DNA of 64,000 nt, taken from NCBI GenBank assembly GCA_943736015.1, contig OX031068.1, forward strand, positions 29,694,296 through 29,758,295, given 5' to 3'. Below the pieces are notes generated by a model. It searched no databases and was not told where the DNA came from. It saw only the letters and a list, made by a program, of their open reading frames with translations. Every line of letters begins with the position of its first letter. The first letter of the stretch is position 1. A program made the translations under genes and the position numbers. The stretch is from Tridacna crocea. Its lineage: Eukaryota > Mollusca > Bivalvia > Cardiida > Cardiidae. Below are positions 33,104-43,757 of the stretch, piece by piece.

Positions 33104-33152
33104 TGGATCCAAGATCAGACTGCAATATAAAGCGGTCTGATCTTGATCTATG
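33104..33152. repeat. Family D hairpin
   Basis: GGATCCAAGATCAGACTGCA faces GGTCTGATCTTGATC around a short AT-rich loop. Confidence 0.75.
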
Positions 33153-33380
33153 CCCCCAGAAGAGCCCCAGTTTTCGCCTGTGGCACTCAAAAGGTTAAAA
33201 CTGTTTCGAGCAGCTCTGGAATTGACCTAGATATAAACGCATATTTAGATGATTTTGACTGAAATACGCGTAAGCAATGCTTTCTGAAAAAGGGGTTTAA
33301 TACGGAATCACAATTGGGCCACAAAAACCCTCGCACGTCTACATGCTACATTTTGAGTTTTTGCAAAGCAGCTGCAGATG

Positions 33381-33440
33381 GTATCGATGCTGGTCACCCT
33401 TCGCAAATTCACGCAGGCTGACCTGCTTCGAAACGTTTTG
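33381..33440. repeat. Family B hairpin, eroded
   Basis: GTATCGATGCTGGTCACCCT faces ACGCAGGCTGACCTGCTTCG. The left arm has lost most of the CAGCCTGCGC core. Confidence 0.6.
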
Positions 33441-33529
33441 TCGTAAGTCAACTTTCTCGGAGCGTTTACCTTTGATTTCAGTCCATTTTTTACCCTTAGG
33501 CTGCTAAGCCCGACTTAATGACCTTTTGC

Positions 33530-33593
33530 GGACAGCGTAGATTAAGATCAGACTGCACAGAACGTGCAGTCTAATCTTGGATCTGCGCTGTCC
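33530..33593. repeat. Family D hairpin
   Basis: CGGACAGCGTAGATTAAGAT then CAGACTGCAC faces GTGCAGTCTAATCTTGGATC and GCTGTCCG. The arms are about 28 bases, with compensating-looking changes (TTAAGATCAGA / TCTAATCTTGG). Confidence 0.8.
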
Positions 33594-34011
33594 GATCTGG
33601 AGATATTTTTTCCCGAAACATACCATTGAAATAACAATTTTTGGGGTTTTACTATCGAAATGAAAATTTCATTTTAGTTATTTAGGAGGATAAGGGTTCA
33701 GAAAACACGGGAGTAAATGGACCCATTGTCATGTAACGACCTGCTTGATACGGTGCAGCAGGGACCTGCATTAAGCTCCCTTTTATCAATTCATGACATA
33801 GGTGTATACGCTTAGATTCTTCATTCCTTTATTTTGTAATCAGGATATTTCTTTAATGCGTTTTAATTCCTTCTCCTCCTCTTCCGCCTTCTTCTTTTCT
33901 TCTTCTTCTATGTTACATCTGTCCCTAGGACCTGCTGACCTCAGCTCCTGAACAGTCCCCTCCCCTCTTTCTCTTTCTCTCTCTCTCTCTCTCTGTCTGT
34001 CTGTCTGTCTT

Positions 34012-34064
<53 letters not shown>

Positions 34065-34756
34065 GCATATGAGATCAAATCAGATTCAATAAACATCTCT
34101 TCCACCGCAAGAGTAAGTCACGCCAGTCCAAAAACAAAACTGCAACTTGCTGCCGAGATAGCGTGTACCAAACGAGCAGAACCATTATCGTTTTATGTGT
34201 CGTAAAAATGTCGTCTGCGAGAGATCCATCCCATTAGAACAGCGTTCAATTTGAAATAGGAATCAATGTCGTCTGATACAGTCTTTGACTTTCATTTACT
34301 GCTCTTTTGGGTTGCTTAAAATATTCAGCGTTCGTATTCGCCTGCCATTTTTAATCCTATTTTAACAAACCTTATCAAAATGTGGTGCTGCACGGAAAAG
34401 CAGATTTGCCATGCCATCTTTTTTCATGCAGGTATATATAAAGCTTGCTCATGGCCTTGAGAAATTTCATCTAAGATTAGAAGATTCACCACTATTTAAT
34501 TGCGTTGGTAACTTTTTAAAGAAATGGAACAATTTAAGAATCAGCCATCTTGTAAAATATTTGCAGTCGGCAAATGAAATATGCCGCAAATTTTGATATT
34601 TGTCTCCAAAGTAAAAATAGAAATCCTTGGCTAAAAGGTAACACGCTTGTCGCTAGAGTTTTATATTTTTCTCGTGATGTTTCAAATACTACTCTCGTCT
34701 TTGTCGTGGACAAATCACATGAGGAGCTTTGTTACACAGTAAAAGAATCATTATCT
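33594..34756. other. Unassigned DNA with CT-rich microsatellite
   Basis: A TTC-rich stretch (33865-33912) and (CT)n/(TCTG)n (33955-34062) stand out. The overlapping frames at 34411-34840 run into the family I repeat and are not credible genes. Confidence 0.5.
33955..34062. repeat. (CT)n with TCTG interruption
   Basis: CT runs on both sides of a GTCTGTCTGTCTG insert. Confidence 0.95.
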
Positions 34757-35185
34757 TCCGCTGGATGGCATTCTACTAATACACATCTATCTAATTTGGC
34801 TATGCTGGGTACAGAACCGGACTATATTTCTACGCGGTAGCCGTTTCTTTGAATTTCAAACTGAAACAAACGTTTACTCAATAAAACGCCATCTCGAGCT
34901 GTTCATTCAGCTATGGGGAAATCTGGGTCCGTATTCACCAACCATTCTTAAGAATGTTCTTAGTTTTATTCTTCAGAATTTTGTCAATGTGAAAGTAACA
35001 GAACTTTTGATTGGTTGAACCATTTGGTTTCTCCTTGAACGTACTGATAAAAGCCATTTTCTCGATTGCCACTTTATAGCGCGTATTACTACAATCCCCC
35101 AAAGATGGGAGACAGTGATGTGTCATAGCAGATAGGTCGAATCTCGAACAATATGACAGGCGCAGACAACGCTTCCGGACTAGAA
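34757..35185 (-). repeat. Family I repeat carrying a nested family E piece
   Basis: Reverse-oriented relative of 12690-13058. GGATGGCATTCTACTAATAC, TTTGAATTTCAAACTG and GGGGAAATCTGGG come before the interruption, and CTCCTTGAACGTACTGATAA, GATTGCCACTTTATAG and GGTCGAATCTCGAAC after it. The break corresponds to 34929-35030. Confidence 0.75.
34929..35030. mobile_element. Family E MITE, half copy nested in family I
   Basis: CGTATTCACCAACCATTCTT and TTGATTGGTTGAACCATTTG match the left half of family E (see 60186-60378). It stops at the centre of the palindrome. Confidence 0.75.
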
Positions 35186-35283
35186 TAAAAGGTAGACAAA
35201 CCAATGAGACCAAAGGAACATAGTGTTGAGTAGGGTGTACAACAGGAAAGAAACTAAACCTCCCAAAATCTTATTATCGGAAC

Positions 35284-35525
35284 TTAATCCTTCAAGTAAC
35301 AATCCCGACGTTTAATGACCTCTATGGAAGGGATCTTGGATAAAAAACATTGCTAGGAAAAAAGAAGAAATGCTGGTAAGCATTTTCTCCTTTTTTCCCC
35401 ACAATGTTTGATATCCTTTTAAGAACAAATTCCATTATTTTAGCTAATTAGTTTTTTGTCGTCTGCGATGTTTTCTTTTTTCAATTTGGGCTAGTCTGAC
35501 GTTTATGTTGTGTGGTAGGGAGTGA
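35284..35525 (+). mobile_element. Family A MITE, diverged
   Basis: TTAATCCTTCAAGTAACAAT at the left, a shortened hairpin (GAAATGCTGGTAAGCATTTT) and TGTTGTGTGGTAGGGAGTGAA at the right (first 20 shown in part). Confidence 0.8.
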
Positions 35526-35763
35526 AGTCTGCCATAATTTACCCATAATGCTCGATGTGGAGTCTCTCAACTGTAAGCGACGATCTTCATCAGAAAACAG
35601 AGCGGAAATTTTCACCTCTTAATTGACCTACCGCCTTGTTGGGGAGTAAAACCTTATAAATATGGATATCGAGGAACAATATTGCGGACTTATATAGAAA
35701 ACAAGTGTCTTCTTTTCTTTAGATTATATGTAAAGTGATGAGAACTTGATCATTTTTAGACCT

Positions 35764-35846
35764 CTATCTTTCTCTCTCTCTCTCTCTCTTGTTCTATCCC
35801 TCGACCTATCTACCCGACCTACCCACCTATACCTACGTATAATCTG

Positions 35847-35890
<44 letters not shown>

Positions 35891-35892
35891 CA
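35764..35892. repeat. (TC)n and (TCTA)n microsatellites
   Basis: (TC)n lies at 35768-35789, and about 11 TCTA units at 35846-35888. Confidence 0.9.
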
Positions 35893-36135
35893 TGCCATAC
35901 GTCATCCATCCATATATCCATCCAACTTGAACAGTATTTTTTTTCTCAAGTCGTTCGAGCGCACAAAAATTTTGGGGGGCATATTGCATTTAAACAATAA
36001 AAAATATCAGATTGGTTTGAAGTTTCCCCAACATTTTTTTAAATAATGTCTTACAATTTTATTGAGGACTTTATTGTTCAAGATTATAGAATGTACAAAA
36101 GACAATCTGTTTGCTAGAAAATATACTCATCTCCC

Positions 36136-36362
36136 TTAATCTTTACCAAATGATAAGACTTTAGAAAAGTCCAAATTGAAAGCACTTGCAGAGGACAAAA
36201 TGGAGGTAAGTCAAAAATTGAAATTTGTTTCCAAGCAGGGTGGAAAACATTTCTGGGAAAAAGACAAGATGCTGTTACCAGCATTTTCTCCTTTTCCCAC
36301 AAAGTTTTAAAGGCTTCTATCTCAGAGTCGTAAAAACTAGGTACTGTTTGGTAAAGGGTTAA
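36136..36362 (-). mobile_element. Family A MITE
   Basis: TTAATCTTTACCAAATGAT and TGTTTGGTAAAGGGTTAA ends. The hairpin has lost a GA and a few other bases (GATGCTGTTACCAGCATTTT). Confidence 0.85.
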
Positions 36363-36819
36363 AACTACCAAGCAGCATCCTCCAATCGAAGCAGTTACGG
36401 TAAAGCAATGCCTATGAAAGGAAACGGTAATTGTTACTGAAAAAATACAAAGTTAGGATCATATTGGAAGAAATAAAGTTAGTATAGATTTTTTTTGTTT
36501 TCACAGTGTAATGTGTCCGAATGGTGTCACTTATGCGTTGCTGTATCGGAGATCAGCGAAAAAGGCAAATAAAGACCAAATCTCGGGAAGAATGAGAGAA
36601 AAAGGAAAGCTTCGGGAGGCCGTACACAAAATGGAATAATAGCCGATGATTGCCTTCTTGCTGGGTTCTAATCGGATTTTACTTTCTGTTTATGTTAAAG
36701 AACGGTATTGGAAGCATAGGCTAGCACGTAGGTTGGGATTTCTTTTGTCGCAAACAAAAATGTGTCGGTGAGGAAAATAAGTTAGGAATATTTATTCGGA
36801 CGAAAACAGTGTTTCTTTT
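36363..36819. other. Unassigned DNA upstream of the receptor gene
   Basis: No gene or recognised element was found. Confidence 0.4.
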
Positions 36820-37029
36820 TTAAATTCTTTACGAAACGACAAAGTTTTTGACTGTCCAAATTTGAAGTCATTTGCAGACGGCATATTTATTTCATGTTTC
36901 CCGTCAAGCGATTCGTTATTTATAGAGTTGTTCACATTATTGGAAAAGGAAAAAATGCCGATTACATTGTTTTCATAAATCATTTTCCATAGGATTGTTA
37001 AAACATGGATTTGGTTGGTTAAAGGTTAA
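36820..37029 (-). mobile_element. Family A MITE, diverged
   Basis: TTAAATTCTTTACGAAACGAC and GGTTGGTTAAAGGTTAA ends (both quoted in part). The hairpin is largely destroyed (GGAAAAAATGCCGATTACAT). It lies about 310 bp upstream of the receptor TATA-like motif. Confidence 0.75.
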
Positions 37030-37338
37030 TCAGCGATTTTCAATCAAACAGGAAACAATATGTGTGTTATTGATACCATCGTTATAGGAAATAATAAATG
37101 GATTCTACAGATAAAACGAGATTTGTGTGGAAATACGAAACAAAATATTCCTGGGACAAAGCTGTAAATTCTGAAAGATTGTAAATAAAGTAAAAATGGT
37201 GGAAAAATTATTGGAACATCCGTGACATGATACCGTTGGACCGTTGTTGTTAATGAACAGTCCAGGTATACTGTACAGTCAATTCTATAGCTATTTATAT
37301 TTGGAGGCATATAGAGCAGAATTCATCCCGTTTTGGAG

Positions 37339-37347
37339 TATATAAAA
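37339..37347 (+). promoter_or_regulatory. TATA-like motif upstream of receptor exon 1
   Basis: TATATAAAA lies 57 bases before the proposed ATG (37396), which would leave a start site near 37370 and a very short leader. The position is plausible for a core promoter. However, the region is AT-rich and an upstream non-coding exon cannot be excluded. Confidence 0.35.
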
Positions 37348-37395
37348 TGCATTCCATTCATCAGAAGTGTGAAAAGCGCATGCGCACGCCAGAGA

Positions 37396-37993
37396 ATGGG
37401 TAGGCTATTATGTTGCATTGCCGCTGTAGTGTTGTTTTTAACCGTCCCATCTTGCTTTTCGACACCCGGTATGACTGGTGTTGTCTCTTTTCAATGCCCC
37501 ACCACTAACTCGTCTGAGGAACACTACGGGAACGGAACACAGAGGACATACATCAGAAACATCACGGTAACTCTGGTCTGTGAACGAGACATTTTACAAC
37601 TAGTACCTGTTTTCAAAAACGAGACAACAAATATGTTTTTTGGTGCTCTTGAGCTGTCCTACGACATGAAGATTCGATCGTTGGCTAGCTCAGATAACCG
37701 ACATTACATCAGTCCATTTTCTTTATTTCCGTTTCATAACAAAGACCGGATGTTCTCGCTCGGTCCAAGCTTCTCACAAAGTGCTTACGCTTTTACAACA
37801 GTCTTGACGCATTTCCAATGGAAAGGAGTTTGTCTTTTGACGGAATCCAGTCAGTTTTTCAGTCAAATGTCGACCTCGTTATACGTATCTTTATCTGAGG
37901 CAGGATTTGAACCGGAAATGACGTATTTGTCTCAAGGATCTGATGACGTGTATATACAGAGTGTACTGAAAACTTTGACGCCTAACTTGAAAG
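37396..37993 (+). CDS. ANF-receptor/natriuretic-receptor-like protein, exon 1
   Basis: Encodes residues 1-199 plus one base. The start MGRLLCCIAAVVLFLTVPSC is a clear signal peptide (cleavage likely near residue 22), so I prefer this ATG to an upstream in-frame region that lacks an ATG. The rest matches the first half of a periplasmic-binding-type ligand domain. The stretch SFSQSAYAFTTVLTHFQWKG is the typical segment before the strand VCLLTE. Four N-glycosylation sequons are present (N38, N46, N55, N75), with cysteines at 34, 62 and 146. The exon ends TTGAAAG, followed by the donor GTAGGT; phase 1. The family includes natriuretic peptide receptors and receptor guanylate cyclases, which sit in the plasma membrane and bind peptides outside. 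The ligand is unknown. Sequence past 37993 in this frame is intron. Confidence 0.8.
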
Positions 37994-38167
37994 GTAGGTT
38001 TTACAAAATATTCAGTTTGTTGAATAAAAAACAAAATAATGTGCACTCGTACATATCGTGTGTAACTGGCACCAAAAGGAAAAAAAACCGATTTCTCCCA
38101 AGCTTACAAACACGCCAACAGTCGCCAAATAAGTAAGTTTTGTGGGTGTTTTGATTTCTTTGGTTTT

Positions 38168-38367
38168 CACGACTCGTGAAAGAAGCCTTTTGTAAACATT
38201 ATGGGAAAAAGGAGGAAATGCTGGTAACCACCATTTTCTCCTTTTCCCACCATGCTTCTACTGTTCCCAAAACACTTTCAATTTTTTAGTCACTTTCATT
38301 TTGTCGTCATCTATTAATGCTTTCAATTTAACACAGTCTAAATTTTTTTCATCTGATAAAGAGTTAA
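38168..38367 (+). mobile_element. Family A MITE, left end lost
   Basis: Starts at CTCGTGAAAGAAGCCTTTTG; the core is good and the right end is TCTGATAAAGAGTTAA. It lies 175 bp inside intron 1. Confidence 0.8.
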
Positions 38368-38486
38368 AGTTGAGACAGTGTAATAAATAGTATTCCAACC
38401 CCAAAAAAGCCTTAGCAACATGGAATATGCCCAAAAATGTTTGTCATTCAGTGAACATGAACAAATTTCTATTGCATAATTACCTT

Positions 38487-38715
38487 TTAACTCATTACTA
38501 AATTACAAGAGTTTAGGTTTGTCCAAATCGAAAGCATTTGCAGACCACAAAATAAAAGTGACTGGAAATTTGAAAGTTGTTTTGTGAAGGATAGAAAACA
38601 TTGTGGGAAAAGGTGAAAATACTGATTACCAGCATTTTCTCCTTTTCCCAGAATGTCTTCTAAAGGCTTCTTTCTCAGGGTCGTCAAAAGTAGGGATTGT
38701 GTGGTAATGGGTTAA
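38487..38715 (-). mobile_element. Family A MITE
   Basis: Complete, TTAA at both ends, minus orientation, hairpin with two mismatches. Confidence 0.9.
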
Positions 38716-38764
38716 CTATTGATCAAGATTTAAGGCTGAATTTCAAAGCCTAAAGCTTTGCCAT

Positions 38765-38985
38765 TCACTACACAAGCCTGAGTTTTACTACCCTATGGAA
38801 CAAGGCTATTGAAAACAACAGGTGAAAAAAGAGAATAAACTGATAGCCTGTATTTTCCCTTTCTCACAATATTTTCTATATACCCAAAGAAAAAAAAACT
38901 CCGTTTTGAAGTCACTTCTATTTTGCAGTCTACAAAATGCTATCATTTTGGACAAGTCAGAGTTTCTCTCGTGTGGTAAATGGTT
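38765..38985 (+). mobile_element. Family A MITE, diverged
   Basis: CACTACACAAGCCTGAGTTT, a degraded hairpin (GAATAAACTGATAGCCTGTA), GCAGTCTACAAAATGCTATC and CTCGTGTGGTAAATGGTTA. Confidence 0.7.
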
Positions 38986-39418
38986 ATAAGAACGTTAAAA
39001 GGTTGCAGAGGCCATTTGCCTTTGCATGATAGGAACGCATTATTCAAGCCGAGTGTCTCGTTTTACTGTCTAAACCGCAAGCTGCAAGACGACTTAATAT
39101 GTAAAAAAAGGACAAAGGTTCAGAAGACAAAGACATTGCTAGATGACAGAACTTGAAACCTGCTAATAGCGGAAGCCTTTGCTAGCAAAATTTTTAAAAG
39201 AAGGGGTAAATAATGGGATTTGTCGTTCAAAAGGAACGTAAGAAAAAAGAGTAAAATGAGGGCTGAAAAATCGTGGGATTACTTTCAAAATAGGTTTGAG
39301 ATAAAAACATTTAAAATTATGCCATTTACGACTAAAACCCTATGTATTGGGTGATACTTTTTCAAACATTTTCAACAACATTGCCAGATTATTTATTATT
39401 TCATATTGAAACTATGGA
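38986..39418. other. Unassigned intron DNA
   Basis: No recognised element was found. Confidence 0.4.
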
Positions 39419-39594
39419 TCGTATTCACCAACCAGTCTGAACTGCAAAGTATATCTAATGCCTGGAAAAGAGAGAAACACAATTTCTGATTGGCTAAACC
39501 ATTTGGTTTAGCCAATCAGAAATTGCGTTACTTTCAAATGTAGAAAATTCTTTTAAATTATACCAAAAATGTTCTTAAAGTGTGGTAGGTGAAT
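39419..39594. mobile_element. Family E MITE
   Basis: CGTATTCACCAACCAGTCTG at the left and TTCTTAAAGTGTGGTAGGTG at the right. The perfect central palindrome is TTCTGATTGGCTAAACCA / TGGTTTAGCCAATCAGAA. Confidence 0.85.
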
Positions 39595-39635
39595 TTTCTC
39601 TCTTTTTCACATTGTTTTCAAACGCCTTAAAGCCA
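39595..39635 (-). repeat. Family A MITE scrap
   Basis: TTTTCTCTCTTTTTCACATT then GTTTTCAAACGCCTT. Too short to place further. Confidence 0.4.
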
Positions 39636-40127
39636 GGCGTATTCCTTTCACCTGTTCTAGCACAATGTTCTGTGTTCTGGAATGTTGTTCTGGAACTTGC
39701 GAAAAGAATATTACAGACCACGATACACTGTTCAGGAAGTATGTTCTGAATGAAGCATATTCTGAACATTATTTTAAACCATATCGAAAAGAAAGTACAC
39801 TGGCATGATGGCTGTTGCAAGAGCTACTGTTTTAGCTGTGTTAGTTGAGGATATGATTACCTGTAGAGAGAGGCAGTAGAGACGGGTCTACTATGCCCCT
39901 ATTTATGGCATTCATATCGTAAAAAAGGACAATTGTAAATTTTGCCAGAAGAATTGTCCGTCTTTCAGCCATCTTGAATCACCTAGCAACCGTTCAGCAG
40001 GTGCGCAACATCTCGATTATATTAGAACAGTCATAACATGTTCTGAGGAACACGGCACAGTTTTCCGAAATAATCCATTGACCTAGAACATATTCAGAGT
40101 GTTCGGAGTAGCGAAAGGAAAACGCCC
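39636..40127. mobile_element. TIR element with GGCGTWTTCCTTTC ends, ~490 bp
   Basis: The left end GGCGTATTCCTTTCACCTGT matches the reverse complement of the right end, GGCGTTTTCCTTTCGCTACT. Both ends go on into GTTCT/GAACA-rich stretches. Several repeats of TGTTCTGGAA and GAACATRTTC occur inside. There is no coding capacity, and the copy abuts a poly-C run. Confidence 0.6.
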
Positions 40128-40499
40128 CCCCCCCCCAGAGAGCCTTAAAAACCAGAGCTTATCTGGTATTTTGTTGAGTCTCGAACGTTGTGTCAACAAA
40201 AGATTTTAGGATGTTACTTAAGTCTTTAATTTAGTGACACATACCTCTGGTAACGATCTCAGCCCAGGTCGATAAACGAGCAAGTTTTTGGATCTGCGCA
40301 AATAGAAGAAAAAAATATAAAAGCATTTTCGTAAGACTGGGCCCTGGTACACTAAGATTTCGCATGCTGTGACGAGTAACATTTGATTTGACCGAAAACA
40401 CACAAGGGAACCAAATTCGACCAACACTGAACAAATAATTTTAGGACAAACAAAACCAATTTTAGATATGTGAAGAAAAGCGAGACGCTTAAAATTTCT

Positions 40500-40612
40500 A
40501 AACCTAAATATGATATAGAAAAGAATGAGGGAAAAGGAGCAAGTGCTCGTAACGAGGACTACCTCCTTTTCTCTACTTGTTTTCAAAAGCCCCATGGAGT
40601 GTGGACGTATTT
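40500..40612 (-). repeat. Family A MITE, diverged core
   Basis: AGGGAAAAGGAGCAAGTGCT faces CTACCTCCTTTTCTC, followed by GTTTTCAAAAGCC. The arms have changed in parallel near the tip. Confidence 0.55.
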
Positions 40613-40754
40613 CGGCTTACATGTGCAGTAATGAATTAAAAGGGTCTCCAACAAGCCGTGTTGTGGAAACAGAAAACTAATTTGACCATGTTTTCGCCCG
40701 AAGCCATGCAGCGTCTTTTAGACCTGTTGCTTGTTAGGACATTCCAGTATCGTC

Positions 40755-41037
40755 GTTCATAATGTATAGAGGATAAAGCTCTCCGTGTGTTTTACTTGAA
40801 TCAGTCGTTTATCTTGTTTATGGATGGATGGATGGATGGGTAGATTGATGAATTGATGGATGGATTTATGGATGGATGGATGGTTCGTCGTTGGTAATGT
40901 ATGGTTGATTAAGCTCTCCCGATGTTTTACTCGAATCACTAAATTATCTTGTTTATGGATGGATGGATGGATGGATGGATGGATGGATGGGAGGGTGGAT
41001 AGATGGATGGATGGATGGATGGATGGATGGATGGACC
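40755..41037. repeat. Duplicated unit with (GATG)n arrays
   Basis: Two copies of a ~138 bp unit: TAATGTATAGAGGATAAAGC with TTTTACTTGAATCA, and TAATGTATGGTTGATTAAGC with TTTTACTCGAATCA. Each is followed by TATCTTGTTTATGG and a (GATG)n array (40819-40887 and 40957-41034). Open frames here ([17 protein letters not shown]) are repeat artefacts. Confidence 0.8.
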
Positions 41038-41137
41038 CAACCCACACAACGACTTATAGACCCACTGCTATTTATACTGACTGATCGATCGAATTATTCG
41101 ATCTATTGCTTAATGTTTGATGGATTGCAAAACAATA

Positions 41138-41368
41138 TTAACTCTTTACCAAACAATTTCTGGTTTTTACGACCCTGAGATAGAAGCCGTTTGAAAATAT
41201 CGTAGGAAAAGGAGAAATTGCACGTAACCAGCATTTTCTCCTTTTCCCAAAATGCTTTCTACCCTTCTGGAAACAAATTTTCCATTTTTGTGTAATGTTT
41301 ATTCTGTCGTCTGCAAGTGCTTTCAATTTGGACCAGTCTAAAATTGTGTCTTTTTGGTAAAGGGTGAA
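41138..41368 (+). mobile_element. Family A MITE
   Basis: TTAACTCTTTACCAAACAAT at the left and TTTTGGTAAAGGGTGAA at the right. The left arm has GAAATTGCACGTAACC in place of AAAATGCTGGTAACC. Confidence 0.85.
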
Positions 41369-41615
41369 CAAGAAAAAGAAATCTTCCCTATCCAACAGGA
41401 TAGAAAAAAAAATCGTGATGCAAAGCCAATTTTTTTGAGAGCCGGGTCGCCCTGAGCGTTCTCTGAACAAATTAATTATATAAAACTTGCTGTATTATTT
41501 TATTTCTCCCAAGCTCTATTATTGAATCGGAGGATAGAATGACAGGGCAGCCGGTATAATGTATGTAATAGCGCCGATTTTATACATTACCATACAAGTA
41601 AGCAACGCTCTGGCA

Positions 41616-42520
41616 AAAGTTTACTGTAACGCATGATACTGGGACGTTCACTGTAACGCGTGGTACTGGGAGGTTTACTGTGACGCGTGATACTGGGAGG
41701 TTCACTGTAACGCGTGGTACTGGGAGGTTCACTGTGACGCGTGATACTGGGAGGTTCACTGTAACTCGTGATACTGGGAGGTTCACTGTAACGCGTGATA
41801 CTGGGAGGTTCACTGTGACGCGTGGTACTGGGAGGTTCACTGTGACGCGTGATACTGGGAGGTTCACTGTGACGCGTGGTACTGGGGGGTTTACTGTGAC
41901 GCGTGATACTGGGAGGTTTACTGTGACGCGTGGTACAGGGAGGTTTACTGTGACGCGTGGTACCGGGAGGTTTACTGTAACGCGTGATACCGGGAGGTTT
42001 ACTGTGACGCGTGATACCGGGAGGTTTACTGTGACGCGTGATACCGGGAGGTTTACTGTGACGCGTGATACTGGTGGGTTTACTGTAACGCGTGGTACTG
42101 GGAGGTTTACTGTAAGGCGTGATACTGGGAGGTTTACTGTAACGCGTGGTACTGGGAGGTTTACTGTAAGGCGTGATACTGGGAGGTTTACTGTAAGGCG
42201 TGATACTGGGAGGTTTACTGTAAGGCGTGATACTGGGAGGTTCACTGTGACGCGTGGTACAGGGAGGTTCACTGTGACGCGTGGGAGGTTTACTGTGATA
42301 CTGGGAGGTTCACTGTGACGCGTGGTACCGGGACGTTCACTGTGACGCGTGGTACCGGGACGTTCACTGTGACGCGTGGTACCGGGACGTTCACTGTGAC
42401 GCGTGGTACAGGGACGTTCACTGTGACGCGTGGTACTGGGAGGTTCACTGTGACGCGTGGTACTGGGAGGTTTACTGTGACGCGTGATACAGGGAGGTTT
42501 ACTGTAACGCAAGATACATA
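41616..42520. repeat. 27 bp minisatellite, ~33 units
   Basis: The unit contains ACTGTGACGCGTGATACT and GGGAGGTT. Variants alternate GTGACGCGT, GTAACGCGT and GTAAGGCGT, and GGGAGGTT becomes GGGACGTT near the right end and in the first full unit. Because 27 is a multiple of three, both strands stay open: 317 codons on minus (TVNLPVSRV type) and 212 plus 71 on plus (GRFTVTRDT type). One short unit near 42280-42300 shifts the plus-strand frame. Each unit with ACGCGT holds an MluI site and two CpGs. No start context, splice site or domain supports translation. Confidence 0.92.
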
Positions 42521-42560
42521 TTGGATCTGACATGAGTTGGCTTTTGAGATAAGAAAAATA

Positions 42561-42789
42561 TTAAGCCTTTCCCAAACAATCCATGGTCTTTACGGGTCTG
42601 AAATAGCAGCCTTTTGAAAAAATTGTGGGAAAAGGAGAAAATGCTGGTAACCAGCATTTTCTCCTTTTCCCACAATGTTTTCTACCCTATCATAGACAGA
42701 AATCATCTTTTCAGCAAGTGTTGAATTGTCGTCTGCATATGCTTTCAATTTGGTCTAGTCCAAAAGTTTGTCGTTTGGGAAAGGGTTAA
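42561..42789 (+). mobile_element. Family A MITE, TTTCCCAAAC subfamily
   Basis: Complete copy with TTAA at both ends and a perfect core. It starts about 40 bp right of the 27 bp minisatellite. Confidence 0.9.
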
Positions 42790-43321
42790 ACGAGTTATTG
42801 AGCGAGCCTTTGGCGAGCTTAATAACATTTTTTGTGGACGAGTTTAATAATTTTTTACCTCAAAAACCAACCAGTGTCAGATTCTTTTCATCAAATTACT
42901 GTATAGCAAGATTATTATTGTCCAAAAATAAACCAAAGGTATACATGTATCACGTGTTGTGAAATTTACATGAAGCCTGTGCACTTACTTTGACAGGTAT
43001 ATTACGAATGAAAAAAGTTCCAAAGAAAATTGCATATATTAATTTTGTTTTGAGTCTACAAGTACCGGTAATTAAATTAACAACGTTATCACGATTAAGA
43101 ATTTTGACCACAAATCTTCACCGATGCACAATCCCCTTTTTCCACAAAGCAGGACTGAAATACGTCTGTTGTCCCTTTATAGGGCTAAGTCTTCTTGAAA
43201 TGTCATGAGGAAAGGAGCAATTGCATGTTACAAGCAAAATACCTTTGTCGTACCATTTGAAAAATGTAAGGAAAATTTGCCTTTTTTTTTAATAGTTCCT
43301 TTTTGCGCCACATGAAGCGTC
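42790..43321. other. Unassigned intron DNA
   Basis: Short frames only; nothing recognised. Confidence 0.4.
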
Positions 43322-43406
43322 ATATCGTCGGTTTTCTTCTAAAACCTCGTAACTACAACTTGTAACAAGCTGTAGTTACGACGTTTCCGAAGTAAACCGA
43401 CGATAT
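43322..43406. repeat. Long hairpin (ATATCGTCGGTTT arms)
   Basis: ATATCGTCGGTTTTCTTCTA then CCTCGTAACTACA faces TGTAGTTACGACGTTTCC and AGTAAACCGACGATAT around a small loop. A half copy is at 56317-56362 (GGGTTACTTCGAAAACCTCG). Confidence 0.8.
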
Positions 43407-43428
43407 AGTGGTTATAGTGGTTATATAT

Positions 43429-43472
43429 TTGCCCCCCCCCCCCCCCACCACACACACACACGCACACCTCAA
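43429..43472. repeat. Poly-C and (CA)n
   Basis: About 16 C with one A interruption, then CACACACACACAC. Confidence 0.9.
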
Positions 43473-43757
43473 CTGAAACCAAGAGATTATCAGTAAATTG
43501 AAAGGATTATGTTTAATTTCCCTTACATAAGATTTCCATTATGTCAAGAAACAATGCCGAACAAAGATTGGTTAGAAATCGCAAACTATTTTAGGTAAAA
43601 ATGGCTTTTAATGCTAATTTGCCTTTGGGTCTTCTTTTTGCCGCGGAAAAGTTTTTTTTTTTCTATCTCTTGAGTAAATGCCCCGCTATCGTATTACCCA
43701 TTAAGGCAGCTTACCCATTAATGGCAGCAACAGGCCATTGGATAGACAACGTGTTTC

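Noticed and set aside
37333-37395. In-frame extension upstream of the receptor ATG
   Set aside because: It has no ATG, overlaps the TATA-like motif, and would place the signal peptide internally.
41616-42520. CRISPR-like array of regular repeats
   Set aside because: The units are contiguous with no unique spacers, and the setting is a eukaryotic intron. It is a minisatellite. The arrays at 19.6 and 21.5 kb are rejected for the same reason.
41580-42533. 317-codon minus frame and 212-codon plus frame
   Set aside because: Both are produced by the 27 bp minisatellite, whose period is a multiple of three. They consist only of the repeated 9-residue unit.
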